This document shows positions 22,767 to 32,577 of a stretch of DNA of 64,000 nt, piece after piece. The stretch covers positions 1,550,001 to 1,614,000 of the forward strand of contig NZ_CP031012.1 of NCBI RefSeq assembly GCF_009497775.1, read 5' to 3'. Position 1 is the stretch's first letter, and each line of letters begins with the position of its first letter. The position numbers and the translations under genes were made by a program. This DNA comes from Alcaligenes faecalis. GTDB lineage: Bacteria; Pseudomonadota; Gammaproteobacteria; Burkholderiales; Burkholderiaceae_B. Below the pieces are notes generated by a model, which saw only the letters and a program-made list of their open reading frames with translations, was not told where the DNA came from and searched no databases.

Positions 22767-24209
22767 ATGGCAGCGCAGCGCATTCGCATCCCATTCGTCG
22801 GCCCAGCCTACCTAACCCGCAGCCCCAATCAATCCGCCCAGCGTCTGATTAACTGGTACGTAGAGGCAACGGAGCAGGGCGGCAAGACTGAGTACGCGTT
22901 GTATCCGACGCCAGGCCTGCGCCTCGGTGTGAAGATCGGCACGGGACCGGTGCGCGGCGCTGTCGAAGTGAACGGCGGCCATGTGTACGTTGTGTCCGGC
23001 TCTGAAGTGTTTCGGGTTTCTCCTGGCTTCACCACAGCAAAGGCTGGAAGCATCGGCACAAGCCGCGGCCAAGTCGGAATGGCCTACAACGGCGACCAAG
23101 TGATCATCGTTGACGGTCAGCGAGGCTACATCGTGGATGTGGCCAAGAACGAGCTGAAACCCATCACGGATGTGGATTTCCCGAGCACGGTGACTTGGGC
23201 CCAGTACCTGGACCGCTATTTCGTGGTTGGCGGTGACGGCTCGGGCCGGTTTTATATCTCTGATATTGCTGATGGCAAGAACTGGGTAGGGACAGAATAC
23301 GCCACCGCAGAGGGTGATCCTGATCCACTGATCGCAGGTATCGTGAATCACCGCGAGTTGATCCTGATGGGCACGAACTCATTTGAGATCTGGGTAAACA
23401 CCGGCAACACCACATTCCCGATTGAGCGCACCGGCAACGCCTTTGGCGAGACAGGATGCGCCGCTGTGGCAACACTCTGCAAGATGAAGGGTGAGCTGTT
23501 GTGGCTAGGCAAGGATCGCTCAGGTGACGGCGTGGTGTGGCGCATGGACGGGTACAGCCCGGTCCGCGTCTCAACGCACGCGCTTGAGTGGGAGATTCGC
23601 CAGTACGGCCGCATCGATGACGCTGTGGCCTACACCTATCAGATGGGCGGTAGTGCCTGGTATGTCCTGCACTTCCCGTCTGCTGATCGCACTTGGGTCT
23701 ACAACATCAACGGCAACTACTGGCATGAGTGGTTGGCTTTTGATGCTGCTACAGGTCTGTTCCACCGCCACCGCTCCAACTGCCACTTCATGCTCGGCCG
23801 CGATCATGTGGTCGGTGATTGGGAGACTGGAGAGCTGTTTGTTCTGGATGCCACTATCTACACAGACAACGGCAAGACAATCCGGCGCGTTCGGTCAACC
23901 TACGCCGAAGATGCAGACCTGAAGCGGGTCTTCTTCTCGTCGTTGCAGATTGACCTGCAAGCCGGAGTCGGGCTGGTAGCTGGGCAGGGCAGTGAGCCGC
24001 GGATGATGCTGCGCTGGTCGAATGATGGCGGGCACACCTGGAGCAACACGCGGGTGGCCACCATGGGCAGACTGGGCCAGTACGGTGCACGCTGTATCTG
24101 GAACCGGTTGGGTAATGGCCGGGCCAGAGTATGGGAAATATCCGTCACTGACCCGGTGAATGCTGTGGTGCTGGGCGCAGTAATGATGGGGGAGGCTGGC
24201 GAATCATGA
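22767..24209 (+). CDS. Packaged-DNA stabilisation protein, P22 gp10-like
   Basis: 480 residues. N-terminal GPAYLTRSPNQSAQRLINWY and the propeller-like repeats (MAYNGDQVIIVDGQRGYIVD, DRYFVVGGDGSGRFYISDIA, LLWLGKDRSGDGVVWRMDGY) match gp10/tail-accessory proteins that plug the portal and hold the tail needle and spikes. Intact. It marks the particle as short-tailed. Confidence 0.85.
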   Translation: MAAQRIRIPFVGPAYLTRSPNQSAQRLINWYVEATEQGGKTEYALYPTPGLRLGVKIGTGPVRGAVEVNGGHVYVVSGSEVFRVSPGFTTAKAGSIGTSRGQVGMAYNGDQVIIVDGQRGYIVDVAKNELKPITDVDFPSTVTWAQYLDRYFVVGGDGSGRFYISDIADGKNWVGTEYATAEGDPDPLIAGIVNHRELILMGTNSFEIWVNTGNTTFPIERTGNAFGETGCAAVATLCKMKGELLWLGKDRSGDGVVWRMDGYSPVRVSTHALEWEIRQYGRIDDAVAYTYQMGGSAWYVLHFPSADRTWVYNINGNYWHEWLAFDAATGLFHRHRSNCHFMLGRDHVVGDWETGELFVLDATIYTDNGKTIRRVRSTYAEDADLKRVFFSSLQIDLQAGVGLVAGQGSEPRMMLRWSNDGGHTWSNTRVATMGRLGQYGARCIWNRLGNGRARVWEISVTDPVNAVVLGAVMMGEAGES

Positions 24210-24841
24210 CTTCACCCTTAGCCTTGTTCCCCCAACGTATTGCTATCGGCAAAGTGAATGTCGGCGGGCGTGATGTCCCTGTCCATATTTCGCCTGAGTT
24301 CTTCCGTGCTTTGCAGGATGTTCTACGGCGGGTAGGTGGTCCTTCATCTGAGATTGGGTCTCTAAACCAGTTTTTTGATGAGGTCTCACCATCGGGCGCT
24401 ATTGGTCTTGACGATATCGCTTCTGGTGCTCTGATGTTTGGTCAGTCTGTCAGCCAGCCTGTTGGCGGCCAGGATGTCGTTGGAGCTGGTGAGGCTGTTA
24501 TGGGGTTCCCCATGGCGGAAGACTACCAGTTTGAGAGGGCAGGCCCTGTGGTGCAGCCAGCTCAATACCAAAGCTCCGATCAGGCACCGGTCATGGCGCA
24601 GCCTGTCGCAGACCAATCAGCGCTTCCATTCCAGGCCCTGTCAGTAACGTCCAGCCCGATGCAGATACAAGCAGACCGGCGCTGTGCAATCCAGATTACT
24701 GGCGCTACCACCGCCATGACTCTATCTCGTGCTGGCGTCGATCTGGTCATAACCGGTGCGCCGCTAATCGAACTCAATTTAGGCGATACGCTGACCGTCG
24801 AATACACGACAGCACCCGCCATCACACTGATTCCGAGGTAA
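24206..24841 (+). CDS. Virion-associated hypothetical protein
   Basis: 211 residues, MTSPLALFPQRIAIGKVNVG, with DVPVHISPEFFRALQDVLRR. A Gln/Pro-rich centre and a beta-rich C-terminus (AIQITGATTAMTLSRAGVDL) follow. It overlaps the gp10-like stop by four bases. This type is regularly seen downstream of gp10 in podoviral prophages. Role unknown; probably structural. Confidence 0.6.
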   Translation: MTSPLALFPQRIAIGKVNVGGRDVPVHISPEFFRALQDVLRRVGGPSSEIGSLNQFFDEVSPSGAIGLDDIASGALMFGQSVSQPVGGQDVVGAGEAVMGFPMAEDYQFERAGPVVQPAQYQSSDQAPVMAQPVADQSALPFQALSVTSSPMQIQADRRCAIQITGATTAMTLSRAGVDLVITGAPLIELNLGDTLTVEYTTAPAITLIPR

Positions 24842-24843
24842 CT

Positions 24844-25185
24844 ATGCAACGCTTGCCCAAACGTTTGGTCGAGGGCGCTGCCCTGGCAGTCACGCCTACT
24901 GCACTGTACGAAACCCCAGGCGGCACGTACACAACCATCAGCGCCCTGACAGTAACCAACACCAGCGCGGCTGTGGCCACGGTAACGGTGTTCTTGGTGA
25001 TCCAAGGAGCGTCGCCCGGTGCCGGTAACGCGGTGCTGTGGAAACGTGCGCTGGCCCCAGGCGAGTCCCGCGTAGTAGGCGAGGCCATCGGCCAGACTCT
25101 GCATGCTGGCGGCACTATCCAGGCGGAGGCCTCGGTGGCTGCATCTATCACTTTGGTGGCGTCTGGCTATGAAACCATTGCTTGA
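24844..25185 (+). CDS. Small beta-sandwich virion protein (putative)
   Basis: 113 residues: YETPGGTYTTISALTVTNTS, then VTVFLVIQGASPGAGNAVLW and SRVVGEAIGQTLHAGGTIQA. The alternating beta pattern resembles small Ig-like or decoration proteins of phage particles. It is two bases downstream of its neighbour and overlaps the GNAT-like gene by 17 bases. Confidence 0.6.
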   Translation: MQRLPKRLVEGAALAVTPTALYETPGGTYTTISALTVTNTSAAVATVTVFLVIQGASPGAGNAVLWKRALAPGESRVVGEAIGQTLHAGGTIQAEASVAASITLVASGYETIA

Positions 25186-25903
25186 GCGTACGTTTGATGC
25201 CGCTGCCGTTGCGCGCGTAATGAACGACCCAAGCGTGCGGCCATACATTGGCCCAGGCCCCGATTTAATAGACCCGGCCCCGTTTTTAGCCGATCAGCGT
25301 AACGTGGCGCTATTTGGTGAGCATGGTGGACATTTGTACACCTGGTATGCGCCTGGAATCTATGAGGTTCATACCCAGTTTCTGCCAGGTGGCCGCAATC
25401 AACATGCGTTGGACGCCTCTCAGTTCTCAGTGTTCGAGATGTTCACAAAGACGGACTGCATGGAGGTCGTGACACGTATTCAGGCAAAGAACAAAGCAGC
25501 GATACGACTGGCTGAGGCTTGTGGGTTCCAGTTCTTGTTTGAGCAGGAAGACAGACCGGGCTGGGGCCATATGAAGTATTACCGGCTCGATTACCACCGA
25601 TGGGTCCAGACATCCCCAAGACTCCCCGAGATCGGCCAGTGGTTTCATGAACGCCTGGAACAACAGCGCGGCAGCCCACCAGGCCATGAGGATGATCCAG
25701 CGCATGACCGGTATGTGGGCGCGACAACATCCATGATTCTGTGCGGAAACGTGGTCAAGGGCCTACACACATACAACCGATGGGCCAAGTTGGCTGGTTA
25801 CTGCCAGCTCAGGGTGGTATCTGAGTCCCCGTTGCAGATTCATGTCGGGGACGGGCTGATTCAAATTGAAGATGGCACATTCATTGTGCCGGTAGGAGAT
25901 TGA
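25169..25903 (+). CDS. GNAT-like protein in the virion module
   Basis: 244 residues from MKPLLERTFDAAAVARVMND. The centre has the GNAT C-terminal pattern VVTRIQAKNKAAIRLAEACG, as in acetyltransferases that bind acetyl-CoA. The N-terminal DPSVRPYIGPG also fits GNAT-like phage proteins. The last ~100 residues (DRYVGATTSMILCGNVVKGL) form a second region of unknown fold. Whether it acetylates anything is unknown; such proteins occur in short-tailed phages between gp10 and the ejection genes. Confidence 0.65.
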   Translation: MKPLLERTFDAAAVARVMNDPSVRPYIGPGPDLIDPAPFLADQRNVALFGEHGGHLYTWYAPGIYEVHTQFLPGGRNQHALDASQFSVFEMFTKTDCMEVVTRIQAKNKAAIRLAEACGFQFLFEQEDRPGWGHMKYYRLDYHRWVQTSPRLPEIGQWFHERLEQQRGSPPGHEDDPAHDRYVGATTSMILCGNVVKGLHTYNRWAKLAGYCQLRVVSESPLQIHVGDGLIQIEDGTFIVPVGD

Positions 25904-25904
25904 T

Positions 25905-27002
25905 ATGGCTGGTGGAGCAATCGGAGCAATCGGCGGGATTATTGGCGGAGCAATGGGGGCAGATGCTGCTTCGGATGCCGCAAGTGCTCAGCAAAGGGCT
26001 GCTGATCGTGCAACTGAAGAGCAGCGCCGACAGTATGACCAGACTCGTGAGGATATGGCCCCTTGGCGAGAAACTGGTGGGGCAGCGCTCAATCAGCTTG
26101 CCTACCTAATGGGTATTGGTGGGTTTGGCGGCGGCGCTGGAGGTGGATCTTCGTCAAAAGCACTCACAGAGGCGCAGATTCGTGAGGAGCTTTTGCCTCA
26201 GTTCACCAGCCAGGGAAGTGGCCAGGGGGCATCGAACCCATTGTCTCGGTTTGCCGAAAAGATGGGCTATCCAGCCAATAATGGCGGATATGTGATGGTC
26301 TATAACGGCTCTGGGAATGATGGTGACATAGGCAGGAAAGTTCCTTTTAATCAGCAGCAGTCGAATGTTGATGAGGCGGGACTGAACGCTGCAGTACAAA
26401 AGCGATTGCAGGAGCAGCAGGCCCAGCAGCAGGCCGCCGAAGCAGCAGCCCGCAAGGCGGCTGAGTCTGACCCGGCGTTTGGCAGCTTGCTGCGCCGGTT
26501 CACGATGGATGATTACCTGGAAGACCCAGGCTATCAGTTCCGCCTGCAGCAGGGCGAACAAGCCATCAACCGGGCAGCAGCGGCAGCAGGCCGGTATGAC
26601 TCGGGCCGGGCACTGAAAGACCTGGGCGAATTTAACTCCGGCATGGCGTCTCAAGAGTTTGGGAATGCATACAACCGCTGGAACAATGACCAGACGAACA
26701 TCTTTAACCGCCTGTCTGGCGTTGCGGGTACAGGGCAGCAGGCAACAAATCAGTTGGCTCATTACGGCGCAAACATGACAAACAACATTGCAGGAAACAT
26801 TGTTGGTGCCGGTAACGCTGCTGCCGCAGGTCAAATGGGCGCAGCGAACGCTTGGTCTGGTGCCTTGGGGAATACTACCAATGCCTTGTCCCAATACTTC
26901 AGCGGCAGAGGGCCCAATCTAGGCATCAGCGCTGGCAGTCAATTCAATATGAATGGCCTGTCCAGTGGCAGTTTTAACCCATCATTCTCTGCGAGACTGT
27001 AA
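25905..27002 (+). CDS. DNA ejection / internal virion protein 1
   Basis: 365 residues. Gly/Ala-rich N-terminus GGAIGAIGGIIGGAMGADAA, then helix QQRAADRATEEQRRQYDQTR and EDMAPWRETGGAALNQLAYL, a pattern of podovirus ejection proteins. The centre is a Gln/Ala coiled coil, then GYQFRLQQGEQAINRAAAAA and an Asn/Ala-rich tail. These proteins leave the head with DNA and cross the cell envelope. TAGGAG precedes the start. Confidence 0.75.
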   Translation: MAGGAIGAIGGIIGGAMGADAASDAASAQQRAADRATEEQRRQYDQTREDMAPWRETGGAALNQLAYLMGIGGFGGGAGGGSSSKALTEAQIREELLPQFTSQGSGQGASNPLSRFAEKMGYPANNGGYVMVYNGSGNDGDIGRKVPFNQQQSNVDEAGLNAAVQKRLQEQQAQQQAAEAAARKAAESDPAFGSLLRRFTMDDYLEDPGYQFRLQQGEQAINRAAAAAGRYDSGRALKDLGEFNSGMASQEFGNAYNRWNNDQTNIFNRLSGVAGTGQQATNQLAHYGANMTNNIAGNIVGAGNAAAAGQMGAANAWSGALGNTTNALSQYFSGRGPNLGISAGSQFNMNGLSSGSFNPSFSARL

Positions 27003-28273
27003 TGGCAACTATCGATTCTCGTATTCCCTTGGCGTTTCAGTCGCCGCAGATTAATTCCCCAGCTCAGAACAAACTGGCGGCACTGGCTGTGCGTGGCGCA
27101 GAAATGGATCTGGACATGAAAGGGCAGGCGCTGCAACAGCGTAACGCTCTGATGGAACTGTCCCAACGCCCTGATTTCTACAACAGTTCAGGCGGGATTA
27201 ATCCGGCCATGATGCCCGAAATTGGCCGCGTGGCTCCAGATCAGGCGCTGGGCTACTCCAAGGCAATTCAAGGCCAGCAAAAAGCTCTGTCCGACGCGCA
27301 GATGGCCCAGCTAAACCAGGCCAAGACACAACTGGAGCTGGTTGGCCGCTTGGTTGGCGGCGTTACTGATGAAACCAGCTTCCAGGCAGCACGCCAACAG
27401 GCGCAGGCTTATGGCATCCCACTTGATGGCGTTCCAGCTCAGTACGACCCGAGGTGGGTGCAGCAGACTCGCCAGCAGACCCTGACCGCGCAACAGCAGA
27501 TCGACAACTTCTATAAAGAACAGGGCCTGAATATGCAGCAGCAGCGCCTGCAACACGATATTAATCAGTCGGGCACAACGACACTGCAGAAAAACCTAGC
27601 GGCTGCAGGCTTGAGCCCGGGCACGCCAGAGTATCAGCAGGCCGTGCTGGATGGTTCCCGAGGCACTACTGTCAATGTGGGCGCTGGAGACAAAGCCTGG
27701 GACACGGAAAGCGCAAAGCTCTTCGCAAAGCGATATGACGACATCAGCTCAGGTGCGGTGAATGCTCAGCAAATGATGGGGATGTATGACCTTGCTGAGC
27801 AGGCGCTTAATAGCGGAGTTCGCACCGGCCTAGGAGCAGACGCTGAAATAACCTTGCGTCAGTTGGGTGCGGCGATGGGCATGAATACCGAGCCAGAGAA
27901 ACTGGCTGGTGGTGAGTTGGTCCGTGCCGTGCAGAACAGAATGGCTCTACTCATGCGCTCGCCGGATGGCGGTATGGGCATGCCAGGAGCGCTGTCTGAT
28001 CGCGATATCCGCTTCCTTAAAGACTCTCAGATTGGTATCGACCGAAGCCCAGAGGGTAACCGCGCAATGCTTCAGGCCTTCAGGGCGATGGAGAAGCGGA
28101 AAATAGAGATGGCACAGCTTGCGGATCAGTACATTCAAGAGAATGGCCGCTTGGATGCCGGTTTCAATCGTACTTTGCGTGAATTTGCGGAAGCAAATCC
28201 CATCTTTGATCCTGGCCAGCCATTGACTGGCGGTACCAGAGATTCTCAGTTAGACGACATTTTGGGGCTTTGA
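27002..28273 (+). CDS. DNA ejection / internal virion protein 2
   Basis: 423 residues, helical and Gln-rich: QNKLAALAVRGAEMDLDMKG, KAIQGQQKALSDAQMAQLNQ and, in the C-terminal half, VRAVQNRMALLMRSPDGGMG. Starts on the previous stop (TAATG). By position and composition it is the second of three ejection proteins; no enzymatic motif is visible. Confidence 0.7.
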   Translation: MATIDSRIPLAFQSPQINSPAQNKLAALAVRGAEMDLDMKGQALQQRNALMELSQRPDFYNSSGGINPAMMPEIGRVAPDQALGYSKAIQGQQKALSDAQMAQLNQAKTQLELVGRLVGGVTDETSFQAARQQAQAYGIPLDGVPAQYDPRWVQQTRQQTLTAQQQIDNFYKEQGLNMQQQRLQHDINQSGTTTLQKNLAAAGLSPGTPEYQQAVLDGSRGTTVNVGAGDKAWDTESAKLFAKRYDDISSGAVNAQQMMGMYDLAEQALNSGVRTGLGADAEITLRQLGAAMGMNTEPEKLAGGELVRAVQNRMALLMRSPDGGMGMPGALSDRDIRFLKDSQIGIDRSPEGNRAMLQAFRAMEKRKIEMAQLADQYIQENGRLDAGFNRTLREFAEANPIFDPGQPLTGGTRDSQLDDILGL

Positions 28274-28274
28274 T

Positions 28275-31091
28275 ATGGCTTGGGAAAAACTTGCGCCATT
28301 GGCGATCAGCCGCCTTTCAAGTGATTTGAATTTGTCGCCAGAGCAAGCTGCGGGCATTGTTGGTCAGCTTGGTTATGAATCTGACGGACTGCAGGCCATC
28401 AATGAGCGTAAGCCCGTTGTTCCCGGCAGCCGCGGAGGGTTCGGATGGGCGCAGTGGACAGGCCCGAGGCGAAAGCAGTTTGAAGCTTGGGCTCAGGAAA
28501 ACAAAACTGACGTCACCGACCCCGAGGCAAATTATCAGTTCTTGATACACGAGCTGACCAATACGCCAGAGTCGAAGGTACTTGATGGTTTACGGAAAAC
28601 TCAAGATGCCCAGGCTGCTGGTCGCATTTTTACTGATCAGTTTTTACGCCCAGGCGCGCCAGCATACGATCAGCGGCAGTCATGGACTGAGAGGGCTTTG
28701 AGCATGATCATTCCATCAGCGCAGGCGGGAACACTGCCGCCTGGTTTGCAGGGTTCCAGTGCGCAGAAGACAGTCAATACTGGTGCGGCACCGTTGAGTG
28801 AGCGGATCGAGAAAGCGCGTGCAGCTGGGTTTAATGACGAAGAAATCTTGCAGCGCATTCAAGCCAATTCTGGCATGCAACAACGGATTCAAAAAGCCCG
28901 AGAGGCTGGATTCTCGGATGAAGAGATTTTCGGTCGTATGGGTTTGCAGATTACTCAGTCGCAACAGGCGCCGCAGCAACCAGAACCGTCTTTTGCAGAG
29001 CGTGCCGGTTCCGCCATCATGGATATCCCGCGTCAAGTCGGCTTGACTGCTCGGTATGGGCTTGAAGGGCTTGGCCAAGCTGCTGGAGTCGTTACTGAGC
29101 CTCTTCGCCAGGGTCTTAATGTAGGTCTCCGAGCAGTTGGCCTGCCTGAAGCCGCAAGTACAGCCCAAGTCGCGTCCTCTGCGGCCGATGCCCTTGGTCT
29201 GCCAGAGCCACAGGATGCGAACGAGCGAGTGGTCGGTGACGTTACGCGGCTTATGGCCGGGGCTGGTGGTGTTGCGGGAACCGCTCATGCCCTTAGCGGA
29301 GGTGCGGCGGGACTTACTCAGGCTGCAATGGCGCGAGCGGGGGATACAGCATCTAAATTCGTTGGTACTCAGGCAGCGCGAGGCGCAATCGGATCTGGTC
29401 GGGCATTAGCCAGTTCGCTCGCAGCCAGCCCAGGGCAACAAATTGCCTCTGCGGCTGGAGCGGGCGCAGCTGGTGGCTCAGTACGGGAAGCGGGCGGTTC
29501 GCCTTTGGCGCAGGCGGGCGCTGCTCTCGCTGGCGGCCTGGCCGCGCCGATGCTCGCCTCTGGAGTGCAATCTGCTGTGCATAGTGTCCAGAATCGGTTT
29601 TCGGATGTTGACCAGCGTATCCGCCAAACTCTCGCCCAAGCTGGCACGAACTTTGACGAACTTCCGGCCCGTGTTCAGCAACAACTACGCGATGAGGCGT
29701 CGCAGGCATTGCGCTCCGGTGGTGAACTGAATCCAGCGGCAATGCAGCGTCTTGCAGATTTTCGACGTGTTGAGGGGGCAACTCCGACTCGCGGCATGCT
29801 ATCTCAGGATGCTGGCCAGATCACACGAGAGCAAAACCTCGCCAAGATTCAGGCCAACTCTACCGCAGTAGGTGGGCGCAACCTGTCTCAGATCCAAAAC
29901 GAGAATAACGCGGCTTTAGTGCGCGCTTTGGACCAGGCTGGTGCTGCTGGTGCAGATGACGCCATGACTGCAGGGCAGCGGGCTATCGAATCGCTGCAGC
30001 GTCGTCTTGGCGGACAGCAGGCGCGGGTCAATGATCTATATGGGTTGGCGCGTGACAGCGCAGGCCGCAGCTTCCCGTTGGATGGCAGGGCTTTTGCTGA
30101 TCGAGCAATCCAGGCCCTGGATGACAATCTTGCCGGAGGATTTTTGCCTGCTGAGATTCGGACACAAATCAACCGCATCAGCGCTGGTGAGGTGCCATTT
30201 ACAGTGGATTATGCGGAGCAACTGAAGTCGATTATGGCAACGACCCAGCGCAATAGCTCAGATGGAAACATCCGCCGGGCGCTTGGATTGGTGCGAGAGG
30301 CGTTGGACGATGCACCCGTTATTCCGCTCGGCCAACAGACGGCTGCTGCTGGAGCCCGGGCGGTGAAACCAGGGAATCTTCCGGCGACTCAAGGGGTAGA
30401 GCTGGGAGAGCAGGCTGTGGGAGCTTTTAACCAGGCACGGTCCGCAAACCGCTCTATGATGCGGCAAATTGAGCGGACTCCCGCTCTACGCGACTTATAC
30501 GATGGGAAGATAGCACCGGATAATTTTCTGCAGAAGTACGTCATCAGCCCCTCTGTGCCAGCACGCAATGTTAACCGCCTGTCGCGCTTGCTGGCTGCAG
30601 ATCCAACTGCTCGTGATTCAGTCCGTGGCGCTCTTGTCAGTCACCTGAAAGACAAGGCGTTGTCGGGTATGCCCGACGATATTGGGGCGGCAAAGTTCAG
30701 CGCTGCCAATTACACAAGGGAGCTGCAGAAGATTGGGCGCAATAAGCTGGCTGCATTCTTCGATCCGCAAGAGGTGAACCAGCTAGAAGCCATATCCCGA
30801 GTCGGAAGGTTGATGTCAAACCAGCCCGTTGGGAGTGCTGTCAACAACAGTAACACTGCCGCTACGCTGGTCGGACGCACTTTGGATGCGCTTGGTACGG
30901 CGGGGAGGGGGTTGCGAATATTGGGTATTGGCGATCAGATCGGAGCTATCCAAGGAGGGCTACGCCAAAGAGCAGCGCAGCGAGTTTCTCCTGCACTGTT
31001 GGACACCATTACTGTTCGCCCGAACCGCCTTCTGCAAATGACTACTACAGGGTCACTTCTTGCCGCGCCAGGAGTTCCAGGCAGCGAGTAG
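28275..31091 (+). CDS. Ejection protein 3 with N-terminal tail-lysozyme domain
   Basis: 938 residues. Residues 1-150 match the phage_tail_lysozyme type: LSSDLNLSPEQAAGIVGQLG, YESDGL and GRGGFGWAQWTGPRR-like GSRGGFGWAQWTGPRRKQFE, with the catalytic Glu likely in the YESDG segment. Two short repeats (IEKARAAGFNDEEIL, IQKAREAGFSDEEIF) follow near residues 175-220. The rest is Ala/Gly-rich and amphipathic helical. It probably opens peptidoglycan during DNA entry. Confidence 0.8.
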   Translation: MAWEKLAPLAISRLSSDLNLSPEQAAGIVGQLGYESDGLQAINERKPVVPGSRGGFGWAQWTGPRRKQFEAWAQENKTDVTDPEANYQFLIHELTNTPESKVLDGLRKTQDAQAAGRIFTDQFLRPGAPAYDQRQSWTERALSMIIPSAQAGTLPPGLQGSSAQKTVNTGAAPLSERIEKARAAGFNDEEILQRIQANSGMQQRIQKAREAGFSDEEIFGRMGLQITQSQQAPQQPEPSFAERAGSAIMDIPRQVGLTARYGLEGLGQAAGVVTEPLRQGLNVGLRAVGLPEAASTAQVASSAADALGLPEPQDANERVVGDVTRLMAGAGGVAGTAHALSGGAAGLTQAAMARAGDTASKFVGTQAARGAIGSGRALASSLAASPGQQIASAAGAGAAGGSVREAGGSPLAQAGAALAGGLAAPMLASGVQSAVHSVQNRFSDVDQRIRQTLAQAGTNFDELPARVQQQLRDEASQALRSGGELNPAAMQRLADFRRVEGATPTRGMLSQDAGQITREQNLAKIQANSTAVGGRNLSQIQNENNAALVRALDQAGAAGADDAMTAGQRAIESLQRRLGGQQARVNDLYGLARDSAGRSFPLDGRAFADRAIQALDDNLAGGFLPAEIRTQINRISAGEVPFTVDYAEQLKSIMATTQRNSSDGNIRRALGLVREALDDAPVIPLGQQTAAAGARAVKPGNLPATQGVELGEQAVGAFNQARSANRSMMRQIERTPALRDLYDGKIAPDNFLQKYVISPSVPARNVNRLSRLLAADPTARDSVRGALVSHLKDKALSGMPDDIGAAKFSAANYTRELQKIGRNKLAAFFDPQEVNQLEAISRVGRLMSNQPVGSAVNNSNTAATLVGRTLDALGTAGRGLRILGIGDQIGAIQGGLRQRAAQRVSPALLDTITVRPNRLLQMTTTGSLLAAPGVPGSE

Positions 31092-31154
31092 GATCATCGC
31101 GCCAATCCATCCCAACAAAATAGGGTCATGCCCCCATAGTAAGTTTTCTTTCAT
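31053..31154 (-). CDS. Possible 33-residue membrane peptide antisense to ejection gene
   Basis: ATG at 31154 with TTGGA five bases upstream. It encodes MKENLLWGHDPILLGWIGAM, then a hydrophobic stretch and a basic end. Its 3' part is antisense to the end of the ejection gene. It could be chance; listed because it has a start, ribosome binding site and one clear transmembrane helix. Confidence 0.25.
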   Translation of the reverse strand: MKENLLWGHDPILLGWIGAMILLAAWNSWRGKK

Positions 31155-31197
31155 ATTTTCCAAGCCCTTTTTTGGGCATCAAGTTTAGTAAATCAAA

Positions 31198-31229
31198 TCC
31201 CCACAGATCTCTGTCTAGTGGGGATTTTT
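31198..31229 (+). terminator. Terminator before tailspike
   Basis: TCCCCAC, a 13-base loop, GTGGGGA and TTTTT, immediately before the tailspike gene. A short GCCC-T6-GGGC hairpin lies just upstream. Confidence 0.7.
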
Positions 31230-31243
31230 CATGGAGTAAAGCC

Positions 31244-32554
31244 ATGTCAGTCTCTTACAGCATGCCCCGGTTTCAGGCCATTGATATGTTCGGCCGTCCA
31301 ATGGTTGGGGCGAGACTATACATATATCAGAACAAAACAACGACCCCTTCTCAAACATGGAAAGATAAGAGCCAAGCAACCAGCAATACGAATCCGATTG
31401 TTTTGGATGCGCGTGGTGAGGCCGTTATCTGGCTGGCGTCGGATCGGGCCTATACGTTTGTCCTGAGAGATATTTTTGGAGTGCTTGTATGGTCTCAAGA
31501 TGACGTTGGCTCCGGTAGCGCAGGGATGGTGGATTTTGATCAGAGCGCCAAATATCCGCCTGGCAGTATTGGGGAAAAACTCCAGCAGAGCGTATCCACT
31601 GGCAATCAACGAGGTGGGTTCGCAGTAGCTGGAGTAATTCGCCGAGATGCATCAGTGTCGCCAGATTGGACGACAATTAGCGACGCTTCTCATAAACCAA
31701 TCAACTGGGTCGGCCCAAGTGGCAGCGGAGTTGATCAACGAGTTGAATTCAAGTCTGGGCCTGTTGCGTCTTTTATTGTTTGCCCAGACGAAACGTTTGC
31801 CAAAGACGGTGTGACCGCTGGGATCAGCGGCGGAAGTGGAGCAGCGCTTATATCAATGGGCGCTCCCTGCACATTTGAAGCTGATGTAGAGAGCATCACT
31901 ATCAGTCGCTACAACGCTCGGTATTTTTCTGCCGTCAGGTTCACGGTCAGCAGAAATGCGAACACAGGGCTGATTACATTAACTCATCCAGCCACTTTCT
32001 CCCATCAGCGCCCAATAGTGCAATACCAACCCAAGAATAGCACTGGGGAGTTGCTTATTCCGCATCATGTCAGTAGTTCCGGCATTGGCGGAGGAACAAC
32101 CACCTTATTTCTGATCGGTGAGGCTGCTGGTGCAGTTATTTACACTGGCTCTCAGTGGGTGCTTGCAGCTTCGGCATGGGAATCTGCTGATGTGTCATTT
32201 GAGTACGAGGAATCGACAGGGACGTTAAAAGTAAATCACCCAAGGGTACTTTTGTCTGGCGGAGTAAGTCCAAGGGTGCAGGTTTCTTTGGGGGGGGCGC
32301 AAACTGGGGCATATTTCCTAACCGCATTCGATACATCCGAGACAAGCTTCAAAGTTCGGTTCAGGAATCACAACAACGCCATCCCAACTCTAAATGCAAA
32401 CATGGGGTTCTACTTCTCCAGGGGTATGACAGCACCGCGCAAGAATCCGGCCGGATCGATCATGGTAGACATTGGACGCGTTCATGTCGCTATGAATCAG
32501 GTGAGTGCTCCGAGTGGCAACCTTTGGTGCCTAGGCATCAACAATCTCTCTTAG
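31244..32554 (+). CDS. Tailspike/tail fibre with P22-like head-binding domain
   Basis: 436 residues from MSVSYSMPRFQAIDMFGRPM, GGAG nine bases upstream. Residues 1-95 (GARLYIYQNKTTTPSQTWKD, LDARGEAVIWLASDRAYTFV) are the head-binding domain found in P22-type tailspikes. The remainder is beta-rich and not recognised, and would bind the receptor. No DGR variable repeat or TR similarity is present here, so the DGR does not target the adsorption protein. Confidence 0.75.
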   Translation: MSVSYSMPRFQAIDMFGRPMVGARLYIYQNKTTTPSQTWKDKSQATSNTNPIVLDARGEAVIWLASDRAYTFVLRDIFGVLVWSQDDVGSGSAGMVDFDQSAKYPPGSIGEKLQQSVSTGNQRGGFAVAGVIRRDASVSPDWTTISDASHKPINWVGPSGSGVDQRVEFKSGPVASFIVCPDETFAKDGVTAGISGGSGAALISMGAPCTFEADVESITISRYNARYFSAVRFTVSRNANTGLITLTHPATFSHQRPIVQYQPKNSTGELLIPHHVSSSGIGGGTTTLFLIGEAAGAVIYTGSQWVLAASAWESADVSFEYEESTGTLKVNHPRVLLSGGVSPRVQVSLGGAQTGAYFLTAFDTSETSFKVRFRNHNNAIPTLNANMGFYFSRGMTAPRKNPAGSIMVDIGRVHVAMNQVSAPSGNLWCLGINNLS

Positions 32555-32577
32555 GTCATCAGAATTAGGAGGCTGTT

